From contig CAZYWA010000085.1 of the NCBI GenBank assembly GCA_964650975.1, positions 1 through 20,059 on the forward strand: a stretch of 20,059 bases of DNA. The letters are read 5' to 3'. A program made the position numbers and the translations under genes. This document shows positions 1 to 7,890 of this stretch, piece after piece. The notes below the pieces were generated by a model, which saw nothing but the letters and a program-made list of their open reading frames with translations, ran no database searches and was not told where the DNA came from. Position 1 is the stretch's first letter. Every line of letters begins with the position of its first letter. The stretch is from CAZYWA01 sp964650975 [NCBI: uncultured bacterium] (GTDB lineage: Bacteria > JADJOY01).

Positions 1-1047
1 GTACTGGATGCGAAAACGATGGCGCTGCTCGACCCCGTGGGTCTGAGCTCGACGGTGGATGGCCTGCGACCCCCGGGCGGCCCGGTTTCGACCAGCCCAG
101 ACTGCTCAGGGTTCTGGTTCAGCACTCCGAGCGGCGTGTTCCGGTACGACGGCGCCACGCAGACGGCCCAGCGCATGGCCGAAGGTGGCGCCGCGGTTCA
201 GTACCTCGCCGCGGGGGACCGTCCCGGCACAGCCTTCGCCATCGGAGGAACCGGCGGGTCGCTCGGGCCGTATCGGATCCTCCCATCGAGCGGGGATTTC
301 GAGGATCTCTCGCCCGATAGCGAGTCCATCTCCGAGCCCGTGGTCGGGCTGCGGTGGTCGGCGCACGACGGTCTCCTGCGGATCGTGGTCTCGCACCACG
401 AGGGCTTCTATTTCGGACCGCCTTACCAGGCCGGCGCAATTCGAGTGGACGAGGTGGATGTGGCCTCGGGTCGCCTGACGAGGGGCACCACCGACGATCG
501 GGAGTACGTCTGGGACGTGGCCGACTGCGCGGACGGCACCCGGCTGTTCGCAATCGGTGAGGAGATCGACGCCGAGGGAAACGCGAACGGGCCGTGGCTA
601 TTCGAGTGGGATTCGGGCCGCTTCCACGGCCTGAGAACGCTCACGGAGGGCGACGCGGGTGGACTGTTCGCATCGCCTGGCTCGGCCCAGCTCGCGATGA
701 GCCGCGATTGCCATACCGCATACGTGCTCGGCGACCGGCTGTATGAGGCTGCCACTTCGGGAGGCGATGTCCGCGAAGCGTATCCCGAAGGTGGCTCCGC
801 CATGGCCATGGATCCCCGACAAGACCTGCTGGTCATCGCCGATGGGCTGAGCCTCTACGGAGTCGATCTGCATCGCGGCGTGCCGGTCGAGCTCGCGGAG
901 CTCACGGAGCCGGCCAACCGCATCACCGTCACTGCGGACGGGAACGTGTTCGTCACTGGCACCCTGAGCCTCGGCGTCGGCATCATCGATCTCGACGGCG
1001 GCACCTCGGCTCGACTGTGGGAGGGCGCTGGCTTCTACGGGCTTTGA
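1..1047 (+). CDS. beta-propeller (YVTN/WD40-like) protein, 5' partial
   Basis: The reading frame is open from the first base, so the true start lies upstream; the ATG at 19 is internal. The first visible residues VLDAKTMALLD resemble a YVTN-type propeller strand ('V-hydrophobic-D-A-x-T'). About 348 residues are visible. They show loosely repeated segments of small and beta-branched residues: a paired 'hydrophobic-DL-DGG' near the end (IIDLDGGTSARLW), the SRDCHTAYVLG strand and MAMDPRQDLLVIADG. I infer an exported or periplasmic propeller that binds a partner or ligand; no catalytic motif is visible and the exact family is not recognised. The signal peptide, if any, is outside the window. It lies upstream of two other exported repeat proteins on the same strand, with 311 bases between, so it may be a separate transcription unit. 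Confidence 0.75.
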   Translation, partial: VLDAKTMALLDPVGLSSTVDGLRPPGGPVSTSPDCSGFWFSTPSGVFRYDGATQTAQRMAEGGAAVQYLAAGDRPGTAFAIGGTGGSLGPYRILPSSGDFEDLSPDSESISEPVVGLRWSAHDGLLRIVVSHHEGFYFGPPYQAGAIRVDEVDVASGRLTRGTTDDREYVWDVADCADGTRLFAIGEEIDAEGNANGPWLFEWDSGRFHGLRTLTEGDAGGLFASPGSAQLAMSRDCHTAYVLGDRLYEAATSGGDVREAYPEGGSAMAMDPRQDLLVIADGLSLYGVDLHRGVPVELAELTEPANRITVTADGNVFVTGTLSLGVGIIDLDGGTSARLWEGAGFYGL

Positions 1048-1085
1048 CGATGGCCGTCGCAGATCCCAGGCTGGCGATCTCGCTA

Positions 1086-1108
1086 CCCGGAATGAAATGC
1101 ATGCCGGG
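1086..1108 (+). terminator. possible hairpin after first gene
   Basis: CCCGG at 1086-1090 pairs with CCGGG at 1104-1108, and inside it ATG at 1092-1094 pairs with CAT at 1100-1102, with one mismatch between the two stems. It lies 38 bases after the TGA at 1045-1047. No T-run follows, so a Rho-independent terminator is only a possibility. Confidence 0.25.
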
Positions 1109-1358
1109 CAAGTACCTTCGAACGCGTGGAGCGATTTCTGCCTTTTGCGGAAGACAGGAGAGTCTCCACCGGGGAACTCGCCGGTCAGATTAGCGAAGTC
1201 AGGACCGCGCGGCCGGCCCCCGATACATCCCGAGCCTTGCGGCTCCGCGATATTGGATAGTAGGTCGCGGGAGTCTCCCTAGAGGGATTCCGTCGCGTTC
1301 AACCCGCGAGATCCTTCCTCGACAGCTTCTGGACACCGCGCCCGGCAGGGGGAGAGTC
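1109..1358. other. intergenic stretch, no gene seen
   Basis: Frames here are short or look like shadows. The stretch contains GGAGAGTCTCC and, further on, GGGAGTCTCCC, two short near-palindromes sharing GAGTCTCC; either could be chance at this GC content. It ends with the purine-rich ribosome binding site GGGGGAGAG (about 1348-1356) directly upstream of the ATG at 1359. Confidence 0.4.
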
Positions 1359-2897
1359 ATGTCGTTCCCGAGGGCACGAACGGTCGTCACGGCCGCGTGC
1401 GCGCTGTGCGCTCTGCACGCGGGTCGCGGCCATGCGCAGTCGACTGCGCCCGTGATCGCGGCGTCGTCTGTGACGTCGCAACGATGGCAGACGGTGATCG
1501 GTGGCCAGAGCGTCACGAGCATCTACCTCGACCCGCCGCCGGTCGAGCTGACCGGCGACGGTGGCGCCGTCTTGTTCGGCCGTTATACGCCGCAGACCGG
1601 CGGCGATACGGTCGATTTTGCAATGAAGCTCGGCGCCGACGGCAAGCCTCGTTGGAGCAACGCCTACGATCGCAGCGGACGGAGCCACCAGGGAGTGGTT
1701 CAGACTGCGGACGGCGGCTACGTCCTGATCCCGAATCTTTACGGCCCGATGTACGGCGAACCGCCGGCCGTGGCCACGAAGCTCGGGAGCGACGGTCGCA
1801 TCCAGTGGCAGACGCAGAACCTCCCCTCGCCGGATTCAGCCCACGACCCGTCGTCCAGTTGGGTCGTGGCCAACGATGGCGGCATCTATCTGACCGCTGT
1901 CGCTGCCTATTACGACGAAGACCAATCGAGACTCGTGATCCGCACCGAGCCCGACGGCACGATCGCGTGGAGTCAGACCTTCGATTGCCGCGTTTACCCT
2001 TGCGAGTGGATCGAGCCCGACCCGGATGGTGGCTTCTTCGTCGTCGGATGGCTGGCCGGAAACCTTGCCGGGATCCGTGTGGATTCGAAAGGCCGGATCG
2101 TCTGGAACCAGGTCATCGTGCAAAACACGAACCCCACCAACCCGTTCGACTTCGACCAGGTCCTGACGGCTCCGAACGGCGGGCTGCTCTTCGCTGGGGT
2201 CAAGTCTCACCGGCAGAACTCCCCCTACGGCGACTACGACCCGTACCTCTTCCTGATGGATCCGGACGGCCAGGTGACGTGGGTTCGAAAATTCAACACG
2301 CTCACCTGCTGCCGCGTCTGGGACGTGGTACCGATGAATACCGGTTAGTACGTCTCGATCGGGCCCTACCTGGGAAATCCGACGGATTTGATCGTCGCGA
2401 AGCTCGGATTCGACGGCACCGTGCGATGGATGGGTACGTACGGCCCTCACCGCCCGACGCAGGGCGGCTTCTGGGCCCGATCTCTGCTGGCGAGCGACTC
2501 GAGTCTGTTCTTGGTCAATTTCGACGACGATGAATCGGCGCAGGTTCTCAAGATCGACCCCAAGGGCGCGCTGCTGTGGAACACGGAATATTCCAATCCT
2601 GGCACCTCGATCGTATCCGCGAATCCGAACATGGATGGCGGGCTCACGTTGACGGGTGCTCGTCAGGCGTGGCCTTACCCGTTCACCGCAATCCGGATCG
2701 GCGCCAGTGCGAAGGTGCTGTGGACCAACATCTATCCGCTGGCGTCCCCCGAGTCGACGTCGCTCTCGACGTTGGATGGTGGATCCCTCTTCGTTGCTCT
2801 TCCGCCCCAAGATGACGTGGGCTCCTCGCTCTCGATCGTGAAGACGGATGCGCTCGGGAACACCGGTGCGGTTCAACAGTTCCCACCGCCCTACTGA
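1359..2897 (+). pseudogene. exported 'DGG' repeat protein, split by in-frame TAG
   Basis: ATG 1359 has a strong purine-rich site GGGGGAGAG just upstream. It begins a Sec signal peptide (MSFPRARTVVTAACALCALH..., likely cleaved after GHA before QS). The frame stops at a TAG at 2346-2348 after 329 residues. It then stays open in the same frame to the TGA at 2895-2897, giving 512 positions if the TAG is counted as one residue. The repeat pattern continues on both sides: segments of the type '..DGG-hydrophobic..G....KLG.DG...W...Y', for example KLGADGKPRWSNAYD before the stop and KLGFDGTVRWMGTYG after it. The TAG falls where a 'DGGYV'-like segment is expected (NTG-stop-YVSIG). The total length matches the 511-residue neighbour downstream, which has the same architecture. 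Inference: a recently inactivated gene, an assembly error, or stop readthrough; the sequence cannot distinguish these. I do not recognise a characterised family. The repeats look like beta-propeller blades in an extracytoplasmic protein. Confidence 0.75.
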
Positions 2898-4432
2898 TGA
2901 CGACGTTTTCCATGAAGCTGCCCTCGGGTATTCGTACGATTCTCCTCCCCGTGTTTCGCGCGGCGCTGATCGTGGCCGCCTTGGCGACGTCGTCCCGCGC
3001 CGGCGCGCCCGTGCCGCCAGAGCGGTGGGAGCGAGCGTTCACGGTCCCGGACACCACCCCCGGGGCGACGACGCTCGGGATGAACGATGTGAGGGTTTTG
3101 CCGGATGGGCGTTACCAGGTGCTGCTCTGCGAAACGACGTGGCTGTATCCATCCCCGAGCTTCCTCATCACCGAATACGAGGTCTTGCTCGATCTCGACG
3201 GTTCCGTCGCATCGGTCGTCGGGCTGGACACGAACGGCTCATGCGTCTCGGCGGTCCCGGTCACGAGCGGGGGTGTGCTGGCGATCTCGTATTCGCGTGC
3301 GATCCGGATCGACGAGCACGGCTCGCCGATCTGGTCCGCCCCGCTTCCTTCCTTTCCAACGAACGAGAGCACCGTCTATCTCACCTCCCTCGAAACGTCC
3401 GATGGAGGTTTCATCGTCGATTGGACCATCGAAAACGAGGAGGTGGGTCTCGAGGGCATGTTCACGACTCGCCTCGGGCCCACCGGTTCGGTGCTCTGGT
3501 CCCGCGACGAGGGGCCAGATTCCGGGCTGCGCGGTGTCTACGCGGATGGACTCTACGCCGCGAGCGGGGACGACTTTTTCGTGGTCGGCGACGCGGGCAC
3601 CGGTTATGCCCTCGCCCGGTTCGGCGGTGACGGAAGGCACCAGTGGACGCGGCCGCTCGGGGACCCGGGCTTCTACCTCAGGCAACTGAGCGCCGTACCC
3701 GATGGCGGTTTCCTGATGATCGGATCGATCCCCGGAGCTACGCCGACGGTGCTGGGGCTGGGCGTGACTCGGATCGACGCCGCTGGGGACGTGCAATGGC
3801 GTGTCCGGTATGCGACGAGCCAGGACGTCGGCGTGGGCACCGCGGTGCGCACCGAGAATGGCTGGCTCTTCCCTCTGAACACCGGAGGACCGAACCCGCA
3901 GCTCTACGCACTCCGGATCGCGGACGACGGTACCGCGTCCGCCGGTGGGCCTTACTTCTCGGGCGGGATCGACGCGGCCGTGGTTCTCGCGCCGCAGGGC
4001 CGGTCTTTCCTCGCCGGGGTGACGTACGACACCCGCCACGATCTTTTCGTCGTACTTCTCGATTCGGATCTTCGCGCTCGCGTCACCCGTAAGCTCCCGC
4101 TCTCCACGGAGTTGGACTACCCGTCGTTCGAGCCCACCAAGGATGGTGGTTTTCTGGTATCCGGAATCGTGCCTACCGACGAATACGACACGGGGATCGC
4201 GGCGGCGCGGGTCGGCGCCGCGGGCAAGCTCCTCTGGTCGCGGCTCTACGGCTCGTTCAGCGAGACCGATCTGCCCCAAGTCCGATCGACCGCCGACGGG
4301 GGATTCCTACTCGGAGCGAACGTCGCCGATCGCACGTCCTCGCCAGTGACCGTCCCCTATCCCTTGCTCATCAAAATGGATGCGAACGGCGTGACCGGAC
4401 CGCTGATCGGGTCGCCTCCGTTCAGCCCGTGA
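2897..4432 (+). CDS. exported 'DGG' repeat beta-propeller-like protein
   Basis: 511 residues. The ATG at 2897-2899 overlaps the TGA of the preceding gene by one base (TGATG), which suggests translational coupling. A second in-frame ATG lies at 2912. The N-terminus is a Sec signal peptide (hydrophobic run TILLPVFRAALIVAALATSS, likely cleaved after SRA). The rest is a series of roughly 50-60-residue repeats carrying 'DGG-F/G-hydrophobic-hydrophobic-x-G' followed by a 'ARxGxxGxxxWxRxYG' strand, for example DGGFLMIGSIPG, DGGFLVSGIVP, DGGFLLGANV and GAAGKLLWSRLYG. No catalytic residues stand out. The length and repeat type match the amber-split gene upstream, so the two are probably tandem paralogues. 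The role is unknown; a secreted or outer-surface binding propeller is my inference. A stable hairpin follows at 4473-4499. Confidence 0.85.
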   Translation: MTTFSMKLPSGIRTILLPVFRAALIVAALATSSRAGAPVPPERWERAFTVPDTTPGATTLGMNDVRVLPDGRYQVLLCETTWLYPSPSFLITEYEVLLDLDGSVASVVGLDTNGSCVSAVPVTSGGVLAISYSRAIRIDEHGSPIWSAPLPSFPTNESTVYLTSLETSDGGFIVDWTIENEEVGLEGMFTTRLGPTGSVLWSRDEGPDSGLRGVYADGLYAASGDDFFVVGDAGTGYALARFGGDGRHQWTRPLGDPGFYLRQLSAVPDGGFLMIGSIPGATPTVLGLGVTRIDAAGDVQWRVRYATSQDVGVGTAVRTENGWLFPLNTGGPNPQLYALRIADDGTASAGGPYFSGGIDAAVVLAPQGRSFLAGVTYDTRHDLFVVLLDSDLRARVTRKLPLSTELDYPSFEPTKDGGFLVSGIVPTDEYDTGIAAARVGAAGKLLWSRLYGSFSETDLPQVRSTADGGFLLGANVADRTSSPVTVPYPLLIKMDANGVTGPLIGSPPFSP

Positions 4433-4472
4433 AGATGCTTTTGCCCTGGCGGATCTGGATGATGAGCGGGGG

Positions 4473-4499
4473 CGGGAGCCGCTCGACGCGCGGCTCTCG
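4473..4499 (+). terminator. stem-loop, probable transcription terminator
   Basis: CGGGAGCCGC (4473-4482) pairs with GCGGCTCTCG (4490-4499) over ten pairs, one of them G-T, around the loop TCGACGC. It starts 41 bases after the stop of the DGG-repeat gene. No T-tract follows, so factor-independent termination is uncertain, but position and stability fit an operon end. Confidence 0.4.
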
Positions 4500-4581
4500 G
4501 TGACAGACATCAACGACGACGGTTCTCTCTACAAGACCTTCGGATGCAAGGCGTGCCCTCGTCTCCGTCCGTCCTGAGCTC

Positions 4582-4773
4582 CTGATCTACGCTGCTGGGT
4601 GACGGCCCGGCCGCCGCGTTCTGGGTTCCGCCGCTCACTGCCGCATAGTCTCCGCTGGCAACGTTGTTCTGACCACCAACCACCGCGGAGCGGTTGCCGC
4701 TGGCCGTGTTCTGCCCGCCGCCAGTCACAGACGAAAACGGGCCGTTGATCGTATTCTGGCGACCGAGCGCCAT
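4582..4773 (-). pseudogene. trimeric autotransporter (YadA-type) head relic
   Basis: On the minus strand, from an ATG at 4773 downward, the frame reads three to four copies of the 14-15-residue left-handed beta-roll repeat of YadA/Hia-type heads: QNTINGPFSSVTGGG, QNTASGNRSAVVGG, QNNVASGDYAAVSGG, then TQNAAAG. The repeats span about 4606-4761. The frame stays open upstream (to about 5109) and downstream (to 4510), but neither flank has a signal peptide, more head repeats, a coiled-coil stalk or a membrane anchor. Head domains of this family are normally far longer and sit in large adhesins. I therefore read this as a short stranded fragment, not a working gene. Confidence 0.55.
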
Positions 4774-5259
4774 CCCGGCATCGGTCTGGCGACCGTGTGG
4801 TCGCCGACGTTGAGTCGCGCGACCGATGGTGTCTGGCGACGGGGCGGGTGACGGCAGTCCTCGGTGCACGGCTCCGTGGCGCGTTTGGGGAACGTAGGTA
4901 GGACGCCGTGCGAGCGCGTCCCGTACGTGCCGGTAAGAGGCGGGCTCCGCGACGATCGGACCGCGACGTGGGGGAGCGGCGCTCGGATGCGAGTCGCGTC
5001 GCGAGCCGGATTCCGACGTGGGCACCCCGCCGCGCGCCTGGACCTGGACGCTGCCCGGGAACTCGGGGCCGACGACGCGTCCGGCCGTGCTCGAGGCCGT
5101 GGCCGACACCGATAACGGCCCTGAGATCCAGTGGCGGGCGCAGGTAGCGCCGCGGGAGATCGGGGCGGGGAGGTGAAGTGACGCTCGGGCCGGTGGTGCT
5201 CACCGCAGGCGTGGCGGTAACATCGGGCTCGGCCCACGCCATCCACGACGCTCCTCGCC
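4774..5259. other. gene-poor stretch, no supported gene
   Basis: All six frames are partly open because of the high GC, but none has a convincing start, ribosome site and protein-like composition together. A plus-strand frame without an ATG runs from about 4935 to a TGA at 5174-5176 and ends PEIQWRAQVAPREIGAGR; its third positions are G/C rich. It could be the tail of a lost gene, but I cannot identify it. A GTG at 5178 has a good upstream GGGGAGGTG and encodes a signal-like start, but its frame then becomes a shadow of the next gene. Confidence 0.35.
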
Positions 5260-6144
5260 ATGCCACCGAAGTCCCGCCGGTCATTCGTAGCCCTGGCACC
5301 GAGCGCGCTCGGGATCCTGGTGGCGCGCGCGGCGGACGCGGACCCCGTGATCATCTGGCAGAACGGCTTCGAGTCGGCGGACACGTGCGCGTGGACGGCG
5401 AAGGTGCCGGCGGCTACGTGCGACCCGGAGATGGTGTTCGTGCCGGCGGGGGAGTTCACGATGGGCTCGGACACCGGCGAATCGGACGAACAGCCGGCAC
5501 ACCAGGTGTACCTCGACGACTACTGGATCGATCGAAATGACGTGACGGCCGACGCTTACACGGCTTGCGTTACGGCGAGCGGGTGCACCACACCGAAGGG
5601 CGGGTATTCAGGCAATGCCACATGTAACTGGGGCTCACCGCGGAGCGGCAACAACCCGATGAACTGTGTCGACTGGAGCGAGGCGAATACCTTCTGCACG
5701 TGGGTGGGGAAGCGGCTGCCGAGCGAGGCGGAGTGGGAAAAGGCAGCTCGCGGAGACGCACGGACGTATCCGTGGGGCGAGGAGTCACCCACATGCGATT
5801 ACGCACAGATGACTGACCCGGCTATGGCGGGCGGTGTCTTCGGGTGCGGCTTGAAGGGTACGGCCCCGGTGGGCTCGAAGCCAGCCGGAACATCGCCTTA
5901 TGGCGCACTCGACATGGCCGGCAATGTCTGGCAATGGGTCAACGACTGGTACGATCCGAACTATTACGGCGCGAGCCCACCCACAGACCCGCCCGGTCCC
6001 GCGGCGGGGTTTTACAAGGTCATGCGTGGCGGCGGTTGGGGAACCACCAGTCAGGACTATCTGCGGTCGGCCCGCCGGGTCGAGGACGAGCCAACTCTTT
6101 GGGACAACGGCAACTTCGGGTTTCGCTGCGCCCGAAATCCCTGA
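5260..6144 (+). CDS. secreted SUMF1/FGE-sulfatase-fold protein, DGFES-like tag near N-terminus
   Basis: 294 residues. A Sec signal peptide (MPPKSRRS basic, FVALAPSALGILVARA hydrophobic, likely cleaved after ADA) supports ATG 5260. Residues 31-45 carry WQNGFESADTCAW, a variant of the DGFES....W tag seen elsewhere in this window. Residues 57-294 form a formylglycine-generating-enzyme/sulfatase-modifying (SUMF1) domain: MVFVPAGEFTMGSD, the YWIDRNDVTADAY strand, NPMNCVDWSEANTFCTWVGKR, LPSEAEWEKAARG, YPWGE, YGALDMAGNVWQWVNDWY, VMRGGGWGTT, and GFRCAR at the C-terminus. The cysteine pair that does the oxidation in true FGE enzymes, located after the 'RGGSW'-type strand, is absent: the segment reads GGGWGTTSQDYLRSARR with no Cys. 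It is therefore probably not a classical formylglycine generator; a C-type-lectin-fold binding role or another SUMF1-family activity is more likely. A small lipoprotein gene follows 41 bases downstream. Confidence 0.9.
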   Translation: MPPKSRRSFVALAPSALGILVARAADADPVIIWQNGFESADTCAWTAKVPAATCDPEMVFVPAGEFTMGSDTGESDEQPAHQVYLDDYWIDRNDVTADAYTACVTASGCTTPKGGYSGNATCNWGSPRSGNNPMNCVDWSEANTFCTWVGKRLPSEAEWEKAARGDARTYPWGEESPTCDYAQMTDPAMAGGVFGCGLKGTAPVGSKPAGTSPYGALDMAGNVWQWVNDWYDPNYYGASPPTDPPGPAAGFYKVMRGGGWGTTSQDYLRSARRVEDEPTLWDNGNFGFRCARNP

Positions 6145-6167
6145 GGGCGGGGGTGATTGCGGCGCCT

Positions 6168-6197
6168 CGAGCGGGGGCTGAGCACGTGCTATCGGTG
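6168..6197. repeat. 30-bp imperfect direct repeat, copy 1
   Basis: Matches 6744-6773 at 26 of 30 positions by hand alignment; the shared core is CGAGCnGGGGCTGAG followed by GTGnTATCGGTG. This copy overlaps the likely GTG start of the small lipoprotein gene. Confidence 0.6.
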
Positions 6198-6575
6198 TGG
6201 GGGCGTCGGTCCTGGCGGTTCGGCGCCGCGGCGGTGGCGGTGGTCGCCACCCTGGCGTGGGCGGCTAGTTGTGGAAACGGCAACGATCATCCCCGGGAGC
6301 TCGACAACGCCAACAACGGCGACGTCGTGACCGCCGCGGTTGGCGACGAGATCGACATCACGCTCCAGACCGTTGGTCCTGGCGAGTACGGTACACCGCA
6401 GATCTCCTCGCCCGTCGTCCGATTCCTGCAGGTCTCCGAGGTCAGCCCCCCGAATCCAGGCGGCCCGACGCAGCTGTTCCAATTCAAGGCGGCCTCTTCG
6501 GGGGAGGCTGTCATCTCGATCCCGCACACCGGGTCGAACCCGACATTCAAGCTGACGATCGACGTTCTCCGCTGA
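6186..6575 (+). CDS. small putative lipoprotein
   Basis: About 129 residues, encoded from a GTG; there is no ATG upstream in the intergenic space. GTG 6186 is my choice; GTG 6153 and GTG 6195 are alternatives in the same frame. The N-terminus is a lipoprotein-type signal: basic residues RRSWR, the hydrophobic run FGAAAVAVVATLAWAA, then SC with Cys at about residue 29 followed by GN. The mature part, about 100 residues, is rich in beta-branched and small residues: VGDEIDITLQTVGPG, then TQLFQFKAASSGEAVISI and the end FKLTIDVLR. This pattern is reminiscent of the Ig-like fold of chagasin (I42) inhibitors, in particular the 'F.FKA...G.A.I' strand pair, but the NPTTGY-type loop is missing, so I do not name a family. 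It is located between the SUMF1-type gene and the DUF1566 genes, consistent with a cell-surface role. Confidence 0.65.
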   Translation: MLSVWGRRSWRFGAAAVAVVATLAWAASCGNGNDHPRELDNANNGDVVTAAVGDEIDITLQTVGPGEYGTPQISSPVVRFLQVSEVSPPNPGGPTQLFQFKAASSGEAVISIPHTGSNPTFKLTIDVLR

Positions 6576-7104
6576 GGCCGCCGAGTAGTCCGGATGCGTC
6601 GCGGGTTGCCCGCCGCGGCTCGTGGGGCATGGCCGGTGATTTCCTGCGCGCCCCATTCCGCTGCGTCCGGAAAGGCGGATGAACACAAACGAGCGCCCGC
6701 AGGAACGTGGACCGCGCCAAGATCGCCGAATGTTCCAGCGGTTCGAGCCGGGGCTGAGGAAGTGGTATCGGTGAGGCGTGGCCCAGCGGTCGGCCGCGCT
6801 GGGAGAGCCTGATCCCTGATTCGAGGCTTGCAAGGCCCAGGGTTTCAGCTCTCGTACCGCTCGTGTGCTTCGCTCGAGCGCAGGAACCCCGGCACCGACG
6901 TGTGACGTCCCCTCGACCTACCCTCGGGGGTGCGGCGAGCGGAGACTCGGAGCGAGGCCGTGGGGTAGGGCGGAACGGTGCAACGGCGCGAGAGGTGGTT
7001 CTGATCGTCCGATCGCGCGGGCCGTGATCCGCGTCGGTCGATTTCGTCGTTCTCCACGTTGTGAGGCGACCGATTCGCGCGGGTGCGCACCAAGGGGAAA
7101 GCAG
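6576..7104. other. intergenic stretch with repeat copy, no gene seen
   Basis: No frame combines a start, a ribosome site and a protein-like composition. The stretch contains the second copy of the 30-bp repeat (6744-6773) and ends in AAGGGGAAAGCAG, the ribosome site of the ATG at 7105. A short ATG frame through the repeat (MFQRFEPGLRKWYR then stop) is too small to support. Confidence 0.4.
6744..6773. repeat. 30-bp imperfect direct repeat, copy 2
   Basis: Matches 6168-6197 at 26 of 30 positions, 576 bases downstream. Unlike copy 1 it is not followed by a signal-peptide gene in the same frame: the frame after GTG 6762 stops after about 17 codons. It could be a duplicated and decayed gene start, or a regulatory or REP-like element. 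Confidence 0.5.
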
Positions 7105-7890
7105 ATGAGGGCTCACCGTCGATATCTCGTGTGGCTCGCGCTGGTACTGCTTGGGGGCTTTGGGCTGGATCCGCCGGTGCACGCCCAGGACGCCCTCAAC
7201 GACACGGGGGTCACCACCTGCTTCGACGACAGCGCCGCGACCGGGAGCGAGCCAAGCACCCATCCGCGTCAGGACTGCCGCATGGGTCGCGATGCCGCGA
7301 ACGGCGCCGGCGTGCTGGCCAAGACCGGCGGGGGCGCGGCCGGTTTCGATTTCACGAAGTTCTCGAATGGCGGAGTCGCGCTGCCCGCCAGCGCGACGCT
7401 CGGCACTTCGCCCACGAGCTGGGCGTGCACGTACGACAACACCACCGGATTGATGTGGGAGGTGAAGAGCGCGACGGCCAACACGCTGCGCTACGACGGT
7501 GACACCTACACTTGGTACGACACGGACTCCACGAGCAACGGCGGTTTTGCGGGCTACCCGGACGCCGGCCACTGCAAGAGCGGCATTTCCTGCGACACGC
7601 AGTCGTACGTCGCGGCCGTCAACGCCGCCGCGCTCTGCGGCCACCACGACTGGCGGCTGCCCACCATCGGTGAGCTCGAGACGCTGGTCGACTACGGTGT
7701 CCCGTACGAGGGCAGCGGCCCCGCGATCGACACCAACTACTTCCCCAACACACAACAGGAGGCCTACTGGAGTGCCACGGTCAGCCCGGGCGGCGGCTCC
7801 GCTTACTACCTTTATTTCAACGGCGGCTACGCGGTCACCTACTACGAGGACTACGTCCTCTACGCGATGGTCGTGCGGAGCGGCCAATGA
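7105..7890 (+). CDS. secreted DUF1566 (Lcl_C) domain protein
   Basis: 261 residues from ATG 7105, preceded by AAGGGG eight bases upstream; the frame is open further upstream, but that part is not protein-like. A Sec signal peptide (MRAHRRYLVWLALVLLGG..., likely cleaved after VHA before QD) is followed by an acidic, Cys-containing N-terminal segment (TTCFDDSAATGSEP, QDCRMGRDA). The DUF1566/Lcl_C domain covers about residues 103-261: YDNTTGLMWEVK, the inserted loop GDTYTWYDTDS, NAAALCGHHDWRLPTIGELETLVDYG, IDTNYFPNTQQEAYWSAT and the C-terminal aromatic strand ending YAMVVRSGQ. The domain is known from Legionella collagen-like adhesin Lcl and many secreted proteins and is thought to act in binding; the ligand is unknown here. 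The stop overlaps the next gene's start (ATGA), so the two are likely co-translated. Confidence 0.88.
   Translation: MRAHRRYLVWLALVLLGGFGLDPPVHAQDALNDTGVTTCFDDSAATGSEPSTHPRQDCRMGRDAANGAGVLAKTGGGAAGFDFTKFSNGGVALPASATLGTSPTSWACTYDNTTGLMWEVKSATANTLRYDGDTYTWYDTDSTSNGGFAGYPDAGHCKSGISCDTQSYVAAVNAAALCGHHDWRLPTIGELETLVDYGVPYEGSGPAIDTNYFPNTQQEAYWSATVSPGGGSAYYLYFNGGYAVTYYEDYVLYAMVVRSGQ

Noticed and set aside
4434-4577. Plus-strand frame reading LADLDDERGREPLDARLS, then VTDINDDGSLYKTFGC
   Set aside because: Protein-like but without a start, only 47 codons, and it contains the terminator-like hairpin; I cannot name a family.
5178-5540. GTG start with good ribosome site and signal-like N-terminus
   Set aside because: After about 30 codons the frame runs through the SUMF1 gene out of register and becomes a shadow; the SUMF1 gene has its own signal peptide.
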